Shown: positions 1 to 12,819 of the stretch, piece by piece
How positions within the stretch are numbered: position 1 is the first letter of the stretch
Layout: every line of letters starts with the position of its first letter
NCBI RefSeq assembly: GCF_016907515.1
Contig: NZ_JAFBBY010000001.1
Span: 2,294,001-2,358,000 of the forward strand
DNA from: Nocardioides nitrophenolicus
Lineage (GTDB): Bacteria > Actinomycetota > Actinomycetes > Propionibacteriales > Nocardioidaceae
Direction of reading: 5' to 3'
DNA: 64,000 nucleotides
Translations under genes and position numbers: made by a program
The notes under the pieces: model-generated
Told to the model about the DNA's origin: nothing
The model's database searches: none
What the model saw: only the letters and a program-made list of their open reading frames with translations

Positions 1-1571
1 CAGATGTCGCAGCCGCGCCCCCGGCCGTGGCCCTCGACGATGTCGTCGAAGCGCTGGTAGCCGTGGACGGCCACCACCTCGAACAGCTCCTGGCGGGTCA
101 TCGCGAAGTGCTCGCACAGCGACCTGTCGACGACCTTGCCGACCGAGGCGAAGTGGTCCTCGACGATCTTCTTCACCACGGTCTTGCAGGAGCCGCAGGT
201 GGAGCCGGCCTTGGTGCACGCGGTCACGCAGGACGGGCTGTCGCAGGTGCCGCCGTCGGCGACCGCGGCGACGATCTCGGCCTTGGTGACGTCATTGCAC
301 GAGCAGACCTGCGCGTCGTCGGGCAGGCCCAGCTCGGGAGCACCACCGCGCGCCGCGGGGAGGATCAGCTCCTCGGGGTTGTCGGGCAGCTCGATGCCGG
401 AGCCGACCAACGGCCGCAGCACGCCGTACGACGACGCGTCGCCGACCAGGATGCCGCCCAGCAGCTCGTAGCCACCGCTCGCGAGCTCCTTGACGACGAG
501 CTTCTTGTAGACGCCGGCCACCGCGTCGGCGTACACGACCTCGAGGGCGTCCTCGTCGCTGGCGAAGGCGTCGCCGAAGGAGGCGACGTCGACGCCGAGC
601 AGCTTGAGCTTGGTCGACATGTCGGCCCCGGTGAAGGAGCCGGCGGCGCCGCCGAGCAGGGCGTCGACGACCACCTCGGCCATCGCGTAGCCGGGTGCGA
701 CCAGGCCGTACATCCGCCCACCCGGGGCGGCGCACTCGCCGATCGCCCAGATGTGCTCGTCGCTGGTGCGGCAGTGCTCGTCGACCAGGATGCCGCCCCG
801 TTCGGCGATGTCGAGGTCGGCGGCCCGGCCGAGCGCGTCGCGGGGGCGGATGCCGGCGGAGAAGACGACCAGGTCGACGTCGAGCGGGTTGCGGTCCTTG
901 AGCGCGAGCCCGGCGACCTTGTCCCTGCCGAGCACCGCCTCGGTCAGCGCGCCGGTGTGCACGGTCAGGCCGAGGGTCTCGATGTGGCGGTTGAGCGTCG
1001 AGCCCGCGGCGTCGTCGATCTGGACCGCCATCAGCCGGGGCGCCAGCTCCACGACATGGGTCTCCAGGCCCAGCTGGTGCAGGGCGTTGGCCGCCTCCAG
1101 GCCGAGCAGCCCGCCGCCGATCACCGCACCCACCTTGGCCTTCCGCGCCGCCGCACGGATCGCCTCGAGGTCCTCGATGGTGCGGTAGACGAAGACGTTC
1201 CCGAGGTCCCGGCCCGGCACCGGCGGCACGAACGGGACGGCGCCGGTCGCCAGCACCAGCTCGTCGTAGTGCAGGTCCTCGCCGCTCGCGAGCGTGATCA
1301 CCCGCTGCCGCGGGGAGATCGCCACCACCTCGGCATTGAGCCGGAGGGAGACCCGCGGGTCGTCGTAGCCACCGCGGGGAAGGAGGGACAGCGCCTCCGC
1401 GCCCCGCTCGAAGAAGGAGGTGAGCGCCACCCGGTCGTACGCCGGGCGCGGCTCCTCGCCGAGGACCGTGATGTCGTGGGTCTCGGTGAGCCCGCGCTCG
1501 ATCGCCGCCTGCACGAAGCGGTGACCGACCATGCCGTGGCCGACGACCACCAGTTGCCTGCGCTGGTTCAT
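1..1571 (-). CDS. nirB: Nitrite reductase [NAD(P)H] large subunit, C-terminal part beyond window
   Basis: Assimilatory NirB transfers electrons from NAD(P)H through FAD and iron-sulfur centres to siroheme and reduces nitrite to ammonium in the cytoplasm. The start is the ATG at 1569-1571. The reading frame is open to the window edge, so about 523 codons are visible. The N-terminus carries a dinucleotide fold (VVVGHGMVGHRF), then a pyridine-nucleotide disulfide oxidoreductase domain with a second NAD motif (VIGGGLLGLEAANAL). After about residue 420 comes a BFD-like [2Fe-2S] domain with CSCND and CGSCK cysteine pairs. The siroheme/4Fe-4S half lies outside. The start is 3 bp from the stop of the upstream FAD oxidoreductase gene, so the two are one operon under the upstream 24-bp motif. 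Identification is firm from domain order; completeness cannot be judged. Confidence 0.93.
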   Translation of the reverse strand, partial: MNQRRQLVVVGHGMVGHRFVQAAIERGLTETHDITVLGEEPRPAYDRVALTSFFERGAEALSLLPRGGYDDPRVSLRLNAEVVAISPRQRVITLASGEDLHYDELVLATGAVPFVPPVPGRDLGNVFVYRTIEDLEAIRAAARKAKVGAVIGGGLLGLEAANALHQLGLETHVVELAPRLMAVQIDDAAGSTLNRHIETLGLTVHTGALTEAVLGRDKVAGLALKDRNPLDVDLVVFSAGIRPRDALGRAADLDIAERGGILVDEHCRTSDEHIWAIGECAAPGGRMYGLVAPGYAMAEVVVDALLGGAAGSFTGADMSTKLKLLGVDVASFGDAFASDEDALEVVYADAVAGVYKKLVVKELASGGYELLGGILVGDASSYGVLRPLVGSGIELPDNPEELILPAARGGAPELGLPDDAQVCSCNDVTKAEIVAAVADGGTCDSPSCVTACTKAGSTCGSCKTVVKKIVEDHFASVGKVVDRSLCEHFAMTRQELFEVVAVHGYQRFDDIVEGHGRGRGCDI

Positions 1572-1574
1572 CTC

Positions 1575-3029
1575 TCAGGAGCCTTTCGTGACGAGGGCGG
1601 GACGGCTGCTGAGCAGCTGGCGGACGGTGCTCGCGCAGCCACCGCAGCCGGTGGTCGCGCGGGTGGTGTCGCGGACCTGCTCCAGCGAGGAGCAGGCCCG
1701 GATCCGGCCGGCGGTGACGCCGGCACAGGCACACACCTCGGCGTCGTCGGGCAGCGCCGGGGCCTTGCCGACCCCGGGAGCCCGCTCGGGCAGGAGCAGC
1801 GCGCCCGGCTCGTGCGGCCCGAGGACGGTGCGCCGGTCGAAGTGCTGGGTGATCAGGCCGACCCGGGACAGGTCGCCCACCAAGGTGGCCGCGACGATCC
1901 GGCCGTCACGGACCACCAGGCGGCGGTGCGAGCCCGCGACCGGGTTCGCGACCTCGACCACCTCGCCGCCGGCGGCGAGCTCGGCCGCGGCGTCCCCGAG
2001 GACGGCGACGTCGAGGTCGGTGGCCCGCAGCCGGGCGACGACCCGGGCGCCGTCGTACGTCGGGGTGTCGCCGCAGAGAAGCCCGGCCAGGACGCTCGCC
2101 TGCTCCCACGCGGGCGGCACGAAGCCGGTGGTGCGGCCGCCGTGCTCGGCGCAGTCGCCGAGCGCGTGGACGGCCGGATCGGTGACACTGGCGAGCCGGT
2201 CGTCGACCACGATCCCGCGGCGCACCGCGAGCCCGGCCCCGCGGGCAAGGGCGGTCGAGGGCCGGCCGCCGGCGGTGAGCACGACCAGGTCGGTGTCGAG
2301 GGTGAAGCCGTTGTCGAGGCGCAGCGCGGGTCCGCCGGCCCCTTCGACGAGGCGGACCGCGCGGGCACCGGTGTAGACGGCGACCCCAAGCCGCTTCAGG
2401 TCCCGGGCGAGGATCCTGGCGGCCGGGGCGCTCAGCTGCTGGTGGAGCAGGTGGTCGGCCCCCTCGACGACCTCGGTCGCGAGGCCACGGGTGCCGAGGG
2501 CGCGGGCGACCTGGAGGCCGAGCAGACCGCCGCCGACGACGACCGCACGTCGAGAGCCGGGCAGGGCGCGCAGCAGCCGCTCGCAGTCCGCGAGCGAGCG
2601 GAAGGCGTGCACCGCCTCGTGCAGCGAGCCGTCCACCCGCACCAGGCCGCGGATCGGGGGGAGCGACGGGATGCTGCCGGTGGCGAGCACCAGCCGGTCG
2701 TACTCCACCAGGGTGCCGTCGACGAGCATCACGTCCCGGCGCTCCCGGTCGATGCCCAGCACCCGGGCGCCGAGGCGCAGGTCGACGCCGTGGTCGGCGT
2801 ACCACCGCGGGTGGCGCAGCGTGAGCGCCTCCGGGCGGTGCGTGCCCTCGAGGACGGCGGAGAGCAGGATCCGGTTGTACGGCGCGACCGGCTCGTCGCC
2901 GAGGACGGTGATGGCCATCCGGTCGGGCGCACCGCGGGCCACCAGCTCCTCGACCAGCCGGGTCGCGGCCATGCCCGAGCCGACCACGACCAGCCGCGGA
3001 CGCGGATCCGGGAGCGGTCGGGAGGTCAT
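1575..3029 (-). CDS. FAD-dependent NAD(P)H oxidoreductase with C-terminal BFD [2Fe-2S] domain (nitrite-reductase associated)
   Basis: This 484-residue flavoprotein resembles the N-terminal half of NirB and the electron-transfer subunits of assimilatory nitrate reductases. It has an FAD motif (VVVGSGMAATRLVEEL), an NAD motif (VVVGGGLLGLQVARAL) near the middle and an ALGDCAEHGG FAD-contact motif. A terminal BFD-like cluster has paired cysteines (CACAGV and CGGCAS). It probably passes electrons from NAD(P)H to the nitrate reductase encoded nearby or duplicates NirB diaphorase function; this is inferred from context. The ATG at 3029 was chosen over an in-frame GTG at 3047. From 3029, the distance to the upstream 24-bp motif (57 bp) equals the distance in the nitrate reductase gene when its second ATG is used. 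Neither start has a clear ribosome binding site. Confidence 0.82.
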   Translation of the reverse strand: MTSRPLPDPRPRLVVVGSGMAATRLVEELVARGAPDRMAITVLGDEPVAPYNRILLSAVLEGTHRPEALTLRHPRWYADHGVDLRLGARVLGIDRERRDVMLVDGTLVEYDRLVLATGSIPSLPPIRGLVRVDGSLHEAVHAFRSLADCERLLRALPGSRRAVVVGGGLLGLQVARALGTRGLATEVVEGADHLLHQQLSAPAARILARDLKRLGVAVYTGARAVRLVEGAGGPALRLDNGFTLDTDLVVLTAGGRPSTALARGAGLAVRRGIVVDDRLASVTDPAVHALGDCAEHGGRTTGFVPPAWEQASVLAGLLCGDTPTYDGARVVARLRATDLDVAVLGDAAAELAAGGEVVEVANPVAGSHRRLVVRDGRIVAATLVGDLSRVGLITQHFDRRTVLGPHEPGALLLPERAPGVGKAPALPDDAEVCACAGVTAGRIRACSSLEQVRDTTRATTGCGGCASTVRQLLSSRPALVTKGS

Positions 3030-3085
3030 GTGACCATCGAAGGACACCGAGGTTTCGCGGCCGGGCGCTCGCGTCGCACGCCGAT

Positions 3086-3109
3086 GTCAACGAGTCCTCA
3101 CGGCCTCAC
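3086..3109 (-). promoter_or_regulatory. Shared nitrogen-gene upstream motif, copy A
   Basis: On the plus strand this reads GTCAAC, 5 bp, CTCAC, 3 bp, CTCAC. Seen from the gene it is two GTGAG direct repeats 8 bp apart followed by GTTGAC. The same bases with the same spacing occur at 8992-9015 and 12768-12791, each upstream of a minus-strand nitrate/nitrite gene. It does not fit the published GlnR pattern of AC-N9-AC half sites. TTGAC could be a -35 box, but no convincing -10 follows at 16-19 bp. An activator site is the likeliest reading. Confidence 0.6.
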
Positions 3110-3133
3110 CGGCCGCACGGACGCACGCCTTCA

Positions 3134-3162
3134 TTGTCCCTTCATGAAGCCCGACCTAGCGT
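3134..3162 (+). promoter_or_regulatory. Promoter (-35 TTGTCC, -10 TAGCGT) for the membrane glycosyltransferase gene
   Basis: TTGTCC at 3134-3139 and TAGCGT at 3157-3162 are separated by 17 bp. The GTG codon begins 8 bp after the -10, so the transcript would start at or next to the start codon (leaderless). This argues against the in-frame TTG at 3134 as the start. Confidence 0.5.
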
Positions 3163-3169
3163 CGAGAGC

Positions 3170-4663
3170 GTGCTGAAGCCCGCAGCGACCCGGACCCGCC
3201 CGACGCGTACGACGTACGTCGCCGGCGCGGTGGCCTTCCTCGCGTGGCTGCCCTTCCTGTGGGTGCCGCTGGCGTCCGACGCCGCGGGCTTCCTGATGCT
3301 GAGCCGGCAGTGGTCGCCCGGCAGCTCGCTGTACGGCGACTACTGGGTGGATCGGCCACCCCTGCTGCTGTGGCTGTTCCGGCTCGCCGGGCTCGGGCCG
3401 GTGACCCTGCACTCCGACGGCCTGCTCGCGCCGGGCGTCGTCGTGCTGGGTGCGCTGGCGAGTGCGGCGACGGTCCTGCTGGCCGGGCTGCTGGCCGCCC
3501 GGGTCGCGCCGCGGAGGTCGCACTGGACCGGGCACCTCGCGCCCGTGCTCGCGGCCGCGCTCCTCGCCAGTCCGCTGCTCGGGATGCCGGAGACCAACGG
3601 CGAGGTGCTCGCGGTGCCGTTCGTGCTGGTCGGCGTGCTCGGCCTGGTCACAGCACTGACCGGACCGGCGAGTCGGCGGGCCCTGCTGGTGGCCGGTGGC
3701 GCGGGCGTGGCCGCCGCCTGTGCCGCGCTGATCAAGCAGAACGTGATCGACGTCTTCGTGCTGGCCGCCGTGCTGCTGCCCCTCTCTCGCGACCGGGTGC
3801 CCCACCTGCTCCGACGTACGGCGGCCTTCGCGGCCGGCGCGCTCGGCACGCTCACCCTCGTCGTCGGTACGGCGGCGGCGCTCGGGACCGCGCCCACCCA
3901 GCTCTGGGATGCCGTCGTCACCTTCCGGCTCGAGGCCGCGGCGGTGATCGGCTCGTCCGCGTCGCCCGCGACGTCGCAGCGCTTCGTGGCCGTGCTGATG
4001 GCCTTCCTCGCCAGCGGCGCCGCGCTGACCCTGCTCGTCACCGGCTTCCTCGCCGCCCGGACCGCCTGGCGGCGCGGCCCCCGCTCCGCACCGCTGCGCG
4101 TCGCCGCCCTCGCCATGGTGGCCTGGGAGCTGTTCGGCGTCGCCGGCGGCGGCAGCTACTGGCTGCACTACCTGACCGGCCTGATTCCCGGCGTGGTGCT
4201 GCTCGCCAGCCTGGTGCGGCCCGCCGGCTGGCGGCGGGTCGCGCTGGCCGGCTGCCTCGCCCTCACCGTGCTCGGCACCCTCACCGCGTGGAGCCATGAG
4301 CTCGCCGTACCCGTCGACGACGCGATCGGCCGCGACGCGCGGGTCGCCGACTACCTGCGCGCCCACGCCGCCCCGGGCGACGGCGCCGTCGTGGCGTTCG
4401 GACGGCCCGACATCGTCGCGGCGGCGGGCCTCGACAGTCCGTACCCGTACCTCTGGAGCCTGCCCGTCCGGGTCCGCGACCCCCACCTGCGCGAGCTGCA
4501 GGCCGTGCTGACCGGGCCGGACGCCCCGCAATGGGTGGTCGTGACCGGCGACGGGCTCACCAGCTGGGGGATCACGCCCGCTCCCGAGCTGACCACCTAC
4601 TTCGACCACCACTACCGCGAGCAGGCCTCCTTCGGGGACCTGCATGTCTGGAGCCGACGATGA
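3170..4663 (+). CDS. Polytopic membrane glycosyltransferase (GT39/ArnT-like)
   Basis: This 497-residue integral membrane protein has about ten hydrophobic segments and an early loop with acidic residues (WVPLASDAAGF and YGDYWVDRPPLLLW). Such a loop is typical of GT-C glycosyltransferases, which use a polyprenyl-phosphate sugar donor on the outer face of the membrane. Its stop overlaps the ATG of the next gene, a polyprenol-phosphate-mannose-synthase-like protein, which fits a donor-maker and donor-user pair. The acceptor (protein, lipid or cell-wall glycan) cannot be read from sequence. The start was set at GTG 3170 because a -35/-10 promoter ends just before it; an upstream in-frame TTG at 3134 lies inside that promoter. 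Confidence 0.7.
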   Translation: MLKPAATRTRPTRTTYVAGAVAFLAWLPFLWVPLASDAAGFLMLSRQWSPGSSLYGDYWVDRPPLLLWLFRLAGLGPVTLHSDGLLAPGVVVLGALASAATVLLAGLLAARVAPRRSHWTGHLAPVLAAALLASPLLGMPETNGEVLAVPFVLVGVLGLVTALTGPASRRALLVAGGAGVAAACAALIKQNVIDVFVLAAVLLPLSRDRVPHLLRRTAAFAAGALGTLTLVVGTAAALGTAPTQLWDAVVTFRLEAAAVIGSSASPATSQRFVAVLMAFLASGAALTLLVTGFLAARTAWRRGPRSAPLRVAALAMVAWELFGVAGGGSYWLHYLTGLIPGVVLLASLVRPAGWRRVALAGCLALTVLGTLTAWSHELAVPVDDAIGRDARVADYLRAHAAPGDGAVVAFGRPDIVAAAGLDSPYPYLWSLPVRVRDPHLRELQAVLTGPDAPQWVVVTGDGLTSWGITPAPELTTYFDHHYREQASFGDLHVWSRR

Positions 4664-5442
4664 GCACCTTCCTGCCCGCCCCCGCGTCCCTGCGCTGCGT
4701 CGCGGTCGTGCCGACGTACGACGAGGCGGCCACGATCCTGCCGCTGCTCGACCGGCTGGCGGCCGTGCGCTCCGGCCCCGGCGCGCCGCACCTCGACGTC
4801 CTCGTCGTCGACGACAGCAGCCCCGACGGCACCGCCGACCTGGTCCGCGCGCACCCCGGCCACGGCGACTGGGTGCACCTGGTCACCCGGGTCGCGAAGG
4901 ACGGCCTCGGGGCGGCGTACCGCGCCGGCTTCGCGCACGCCGTCGACGACGGCTACCACGCCATCGTCCAGCTCGACGCCGACGGCTCGCACCCGGTCGA
5001 GCAGATCCCCGCGATGCTGGCGCTGCTCGCCGACCACGACCTCGTCGTCGGGTCGCGCTACGTCCCCGGCGGCGGTGCCGAGGGCTGGCCGCTGCGCCGC
5101 CGGGTGCTCTCCGTCGGCGCGAACGCCTACGCCCGCCGTACCCTCCGGCTGCGCACCCACGACGCCACGTCCGGCTTCCGCGCCTGGCGGGTCGGCGCGC
5201 TGCTGCGCTGCGACGTCCTGCGCACCGAGTCCACCGGCTACGCCTTCCAGGTCGAGAACACCTGGCACGCCGAGCGCCGCGGGCTGCGGGTCACCGAGCA
5301 CCCGATCACGTTCAGCGAGCGGGTCGCGGGCGCGTCGAAGATGACCGTCGACGTGGCGCGTGAGGCCGCCGTGCTGGTCGCCCGGTGGCGGCTCGAGGAG
5401 CTGCGCGCCGCCCATCCCGGGCTGCTCGCGCCGGCGCGGTAG
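4660..5442 (+). CDS. Polyprenol monophosphomannose synthase-like family 2 glycosyltransferase
   Basis: This 260-residue GT2 protein is of the DPM1/Ppm1 type and would transfer mannose (or another hexose) from a nucleotide sugar to polyprenyl phosphate at the cytoplasmic face of the membrane. Visible signatures are the N-terminal VVPTYDEAATI strand-loop, the VVDDSSPDGT nucleotide-binding motif, the metal-binding QLDADGSH (DxD) motif and GSRYVPGG. The conserved TSGFRAWR segment is followed by a C-terminal FSERVAGASKM, typical of dolichol-phosphate-mannose synthases. Length matches the soluble catalytic form without an added membrane domain. The start ATG overlaps the upstream stop (ATGA), so translation is probably coupled to the membrane glycosyltransferase. 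Confidence 0.82.
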   Translation: MSTFLPAPASLRCVAVVPTYDEAATILPLLDRLAAVRSGPGAPHLDVLVVDDSSPDGTADLVRAHPGHGDWVHLVTRVAKDGLGAAYRAGFAHAVDDGYHAIVQLDADGSHPVEQIPAMLALLADHDLVVGSRYVPGGGAEGWPLRRRVLSVGANAYARRTLRLRTHDATSGFRAWRVGALLRCDVLRTESTGYAFQVENTWHAERRGLRVTEHPITFSERVAGASKMTVDVAREAAVLVARWRLEELRAAHPGLLAPAR

Positions 5443-5470
5443 CAGTCGCCTGCGTCACGACGGGCGGCGA

Positions 5471-5485
5471 CCCGGAATATCCGGG
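5471..5485. terminator. Short hairpin after the glycosyltransferase pair
   Basis: CCCGGA-ATA-TCCGGG forms a 6-bp perfect stem 29 bp after the stop codon of the preceding gene. No T-tract follows, so it is a weak terminator candidate; it lies just upstream of the metal-type operator. Confidence 0.3.
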
Positions 5486-5502
5486 ACGGCGGCGCGCTTG
5501 TC

Positions 5503-5530
5503 GGACTCATACCCCCTAGGGGTATAGTCC
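5503..5530 (+). promoter_or_regulatory. CsoR-type operator over the promoter of the MFS gene
   Basis: The core ATACCCC-CTA-GGGGTAT (5509-5525) is flanked by GGACT (5503-5507) and AGTCC (5526-5530), giving an extended inverted repeat. C-run/G-run palindromes of this kind are operators of CsoR-family sensors (copper, and relatives sensing nickel or persulfide). TATAGT at 5523-5528 is a good -10 lying in the right arm, so bound repressor would block RNA polymerase. No csoR gene is in the window. Confidence 0.6.
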
Positions 5531-5559
5531 GGACAACGCCTCGCTGAAAGGGGACCGTC

Positions 5560-10474
<4,915 letters not shown>

Positions 10475-10505
10475 GCGGGGCGGCTCGTCGCCGAGCCGGT
10501 CCGTG

Positions 10506-10567
10506 CGTCGTACCCGGCGTTCGGGTCGTGGATCGACCGATCGGCGACCCGTCTGCCGGGTACGACG
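10506..10567. terminator. Long bidirectional hairpin between gdhA and the HAD phosphatase gene
   Basis: Three nested arm pairs are visible: CGTCGTACCCGGC (10506-10518) with GCCGGGTACGACG (10555-10567), CGGGTCG with CGACCCG, and GATCG with CGATC. Almost the whole 62 bp can pair. It lies between convergent genes and probably stops transcription from both sides. Confidence 0.75.
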
Positions 10568-10586
10568 ACCGACCCGGGCCGCGAGC

Positions 10587-11159
10587 TCAGCTGAGCGCGC
10601 CGCCGTAGCTGGGCAGCTTGAGCCTGCGCTCGTAGTCACCGCCGACGAAGTCGGTCGAGCGGTTGCCGACGTTGAGCACGAAGGTCAGCCCCTGGTCGGC
10701 GTACTGCGCCCGGCAGCGCTGCTTGCCGTCGGCGAGGGCCTCGCCGTGCCGGCGCCCGCAGATCCCGTCGTGGTGGTAGCCGGCGGCGTCGAGGGCCTTC
10801 GTCACGTTGGCGAGACTGTCCTCGAAGCGACCGGTGACGAAGACGACCGACATGCCCCGGCTCTGTGCCTTCCGGGTGAGCTTCAGCGTGCGCTTGATCG
10901 GCTGGGGCCAGGAGTAGTGGGTGGCGAGCGAGGTGTTGTCGATGTCGAGCACGATCGCCAGCCGCTTCTGCCCGCTCGCCGCCCGCTCGGTGAGGTAGGC
11001 GCCCGGGCGCTTCTTGGCGTAGACCGCCCGGACGTCGGCCTGCCACTGGGCCGCTGACGGGAGCGGCCCGGCGGCGGCAGCGGCGCCGGCCGGGGCCGGC
11101 GAGACCGGCTGCAGGCCGAGGAGCAGGGCGAGGAGGAGGGCGAGGCCGAGAGCGCGCAT
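10587..11159 (-). CDS. Secreted HAD-superfamily (class B/III type) acid phosphatase
   Basis: This 190-residue protein has a signal peptide (leucine-rich core MRALGLALLLALLLGL, then an Ala-rich cleavage region). It has the HAD catalytic motif LDIDNTSLA, in which the first Asp is the nucleophile, motif II VVFVTGRFED and a later conserved GNRSTDFVGGDY containing the metal-binding Asp. This is the plant-acid-phosphatase/class B family, acting outside the membrane on phosphomonoesters. It starts 24 bp after the narK stop and could be co-transcribed with it. Start ATG 11159 was chosen because it begins the signal peptide. Confidence 0.8.
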   Translation of the reverse strand: MRALGLALLLALLLGLQPVSPAPAGAAAAAGPLPSAAQWQADVRAVYAKKRPGAYLTERAASGQKRLAIVLDIDNTSLATHYSWPQPIKRTLKLTRKAQSRGMSVVFVTGRFEDSLANVTKALDAAGYHHDGICGRRHGEALADGKQRCRAQYADQGLTFVLNVGNRSTDFVGGDYERRLKLPSYGGALS

Positions 11160-11182
11160 CCACCCATTCCACCAGACGGGGC

Positions 11183-12676
11183 TCAGATCCCGGCGTCGGC
11201 GTAGGTCCGGCCGCGGCGGCGGTAGACCGCCCAGGTCACGGCGAGGCACACGACGTAGAACCCGGCGAAGACGGCGAAGGCGCTCTTGGTCGCGGCGAGC
11301 GGCTCGCTGACCCAGGGGCTGTTGAACGTGATCGGGATCAAGAAGCCTCCGATCGCGCCGACCGCGCCGATGATCCCGACGGCGGCCGAGGAGCGCTTGG
11401 TGCCGTCGAGGAGGGCCAGCTCGCGCTCGGGGCTGCCGTCCGCGGTGGCGAGGACGGCGTCGGTGCGGTGGATCGCCGGGATCATCTTGTACGTCGAGCC
11501 GTTGCCGATGCCGGTGCAGGCGAAGACCACGAGGAAGACGCCCAGGAACAGCGGGAACACCCCGGCGTTGGCGTCGACCGCCGCGGTCTGCGCCGGGCCG
11601 GCCGCGGTGGGGATCGGGGTCAGCATCGCGAGCGTGCCGAGGATGCCGAGGGTGCCGAGCACCAGGCCGGCGAAGGCGGCGACGGTGACCCGGGCCCCGC
11701 CGAAGCGGTCCGCGAGGTGGCCGCCCAGCGGGCGGGTCACCGAGCCGACCAGCGCGCCGAGGAAGGCGTAGTAGGCGAAGTTGATGCCGGTGCCCGGCGC
11801 CTGCGGACCGGCCTGGTGCCAGAAGTTGAGCTTGATCAGCAGCGGCATGGCGGCGGAGTAGCCGATGAACGAGCCGAAGGTGCCGATGTAGAGCAGGGAC
11901 ATCACCCAGGTGTGGCGGTGCCGGAGCACGCCGAGCTGCTGGCGGGTGTCGGTGCGCGCGTTGGAGAGGTTGTCCATCCGGAACCAGGCGGCGAGCACCG
12001 CGACGACGGCCAGGGCGGCGTAGACGAACGCGGCCCGCTCCAGGTGGATCCCACCCTCACTCGCCCGGACCAGCCCGAAGATGCCCGCCCCGCCGACGAG
12101 CACCGGCAGGAACAGCTGGATGATCGCCACCCCCAGGTTGCCGCCCGCGGCGTTGAGGCCGAGCGCCGCGCCCTTGAGCCGGGCGGGGTAGAAGAAGTTG
12201 ATGTTCGCCATCGAGCTGGCGAAGTTGCCGCCGCCGAACCCGGCCGTCGCGGCGATCACGCAGAACACGGCGTACGGCGTGCCGGGCTGGGTGACCGCGT
12301 AGGCGAAGCTCAGCGTCGGCACCAGCAGCAGGCCGGCGCTGATCATGGTCCAGTTGCGCCCGCCGAACCTCCCGACCGCGAGGGTGTAGGGCACCCGGAT
12401 CAGGGCGCCGACCAGGTTGGGGATCGCGACCAGGAAGAACAGCTGCTGCGGGGTGAAGGCGAAGCCCTGCGCCAGCAGGAAGGCCGAGCTCACGCTCCAG
12501 ATCAGCCACACCGAGAACCCGAGGTGCTCGGCGAAGATCGACCAGAGCAGGTTGCGCCGGGCGATCGGGGCGCCGGTCTCCTCCCAGAACTCGGGGTCCT
12601 CGGGACGCCAGTCGTCGATCCACCTGCCCTTCCTCCGGAGGAGGCTGGGCGTGGTCACGGGTGCGGTGAGGGTCAT
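11183..12676 (-). CDS. narK: Nitrate/nitrite transporter of the NarK/NNP family
   Basis: This 497-residue MFS protein of the nitrate-nitrite porter family has 12 predicted membrane segments. The NNP signature is clear in the fifth-segment region (GFGGGNFASSMANINFFYP, then KGAALGLNAAGGNLGVA), and a partial second copy occurs late in the protein (GAVGAIGGFLIPI). It probably imports nitrate for the cytoplasmic NasA/NirB pathway. ATG 12676 is preceded by CAGGAG at suitable distance. The upstream region holds motif copy C plus extra CTCAC repeats, tying its control to the nitrate and nitrite reductase genes. Confidence 0.92.
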   Translation of the reverse strand: MTLTAPVTTPSLLRRKGRWIDDWRPEDPEFWEETGAPIARRNLLWSIFAEHLGFSVWLIWSVSSAFLLAQGFAFTPQQLFFLVAIPNLVGALIRVPYTLAVGRFGGRNWTMISAGLLLVPTLSFAYAVTQPGTPYAVFCVIAATAGFGGGNFASSMANINFFYPARLKGAALGLNAAGGNLGVAIIQLFLPVLVGGAGIFGLVRASEGGIHLERAAFVYAALAVVAVLAAWFRMDNLSNARTDTRQQLGVLRHRHTWVMSLLYIGTFGSFIGYSAAMPLLIKLNFWHQAGPQAPGTGINFAYYAFLGALVGSVTRPLGGHLADRFGGARVTVAAFAGLVLGTLGILGTLAMLTPIPTAAGPAQTAAVDANAGVFPLFLGVFLVVFACTGIGNGSTYKMIPAIHRTDAVLATADGSPERELALLDGTKRSSAAVGIIGAVGAIGGFLIPITFNSPWVSEPLAATKSAFAVFAGFYVVCLAVTWAVYRRRGRTYADAGI

Positions 12677-12767
12677 CGCGGGCTCCTGGGGCAGGGTCGT
12701 GGGTCGGGCTCTGCTCCGAGCCTGGGCGGCGGCGGTTTCGGCGTGCGGTGCCGGGAGATTTCGTCTC

Positions 12768-12819
12768 GTCAACTCCGTCTCACGGGCTCACGCACCTCAC
12801 GGGATCACGCAGGGCTCAC
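12768..12819 (-). promoter_or_regulatory. Shared nitrogen-gene upstream motif, copy C with extra repeats
   Basis: GTCAAC (12768-12773), 5 bp, CTCAC (12779-12783), 3 bp, CTCAC (12787-12791) matches the copies at 3086 and 8992. The array continues with CTCAC at 12796, ATCAC at 12804 and CTCAC at 12815, so narK has five half-site-like repeats. The last repeat reaches into the 3' end of the next gene. The rest of the 139-bp gap shows only the narK ribosome site. Confidence 0.6.

Noticed and set aside
3086..3109. Reading the shared 24-bp motif as a standard GlnR box
   Set aside because: GlnR sites have AC half-sites 11 bp apart; here the AC steps are 10 and 8 bp, with CTCAC repeats not seen in GlnR boxes.
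3134..3169. TTG start at 3134 for the membrane glycosyltransferase
   Set aside because: The TTG is the -35 box of a 17-bp-spaced promoter whose -10 ends 8 bp before GTG 3170.
27..3176. 1049-codon plus-strand open frame opposite nirB and the FAD oxidoreductase gene
   Set aside because: Its translation is rich in Gly, Arg, Asp and Val without any family feature; it is the antisense shadow of two well-identified flavoprotein genes, common at this GC content.
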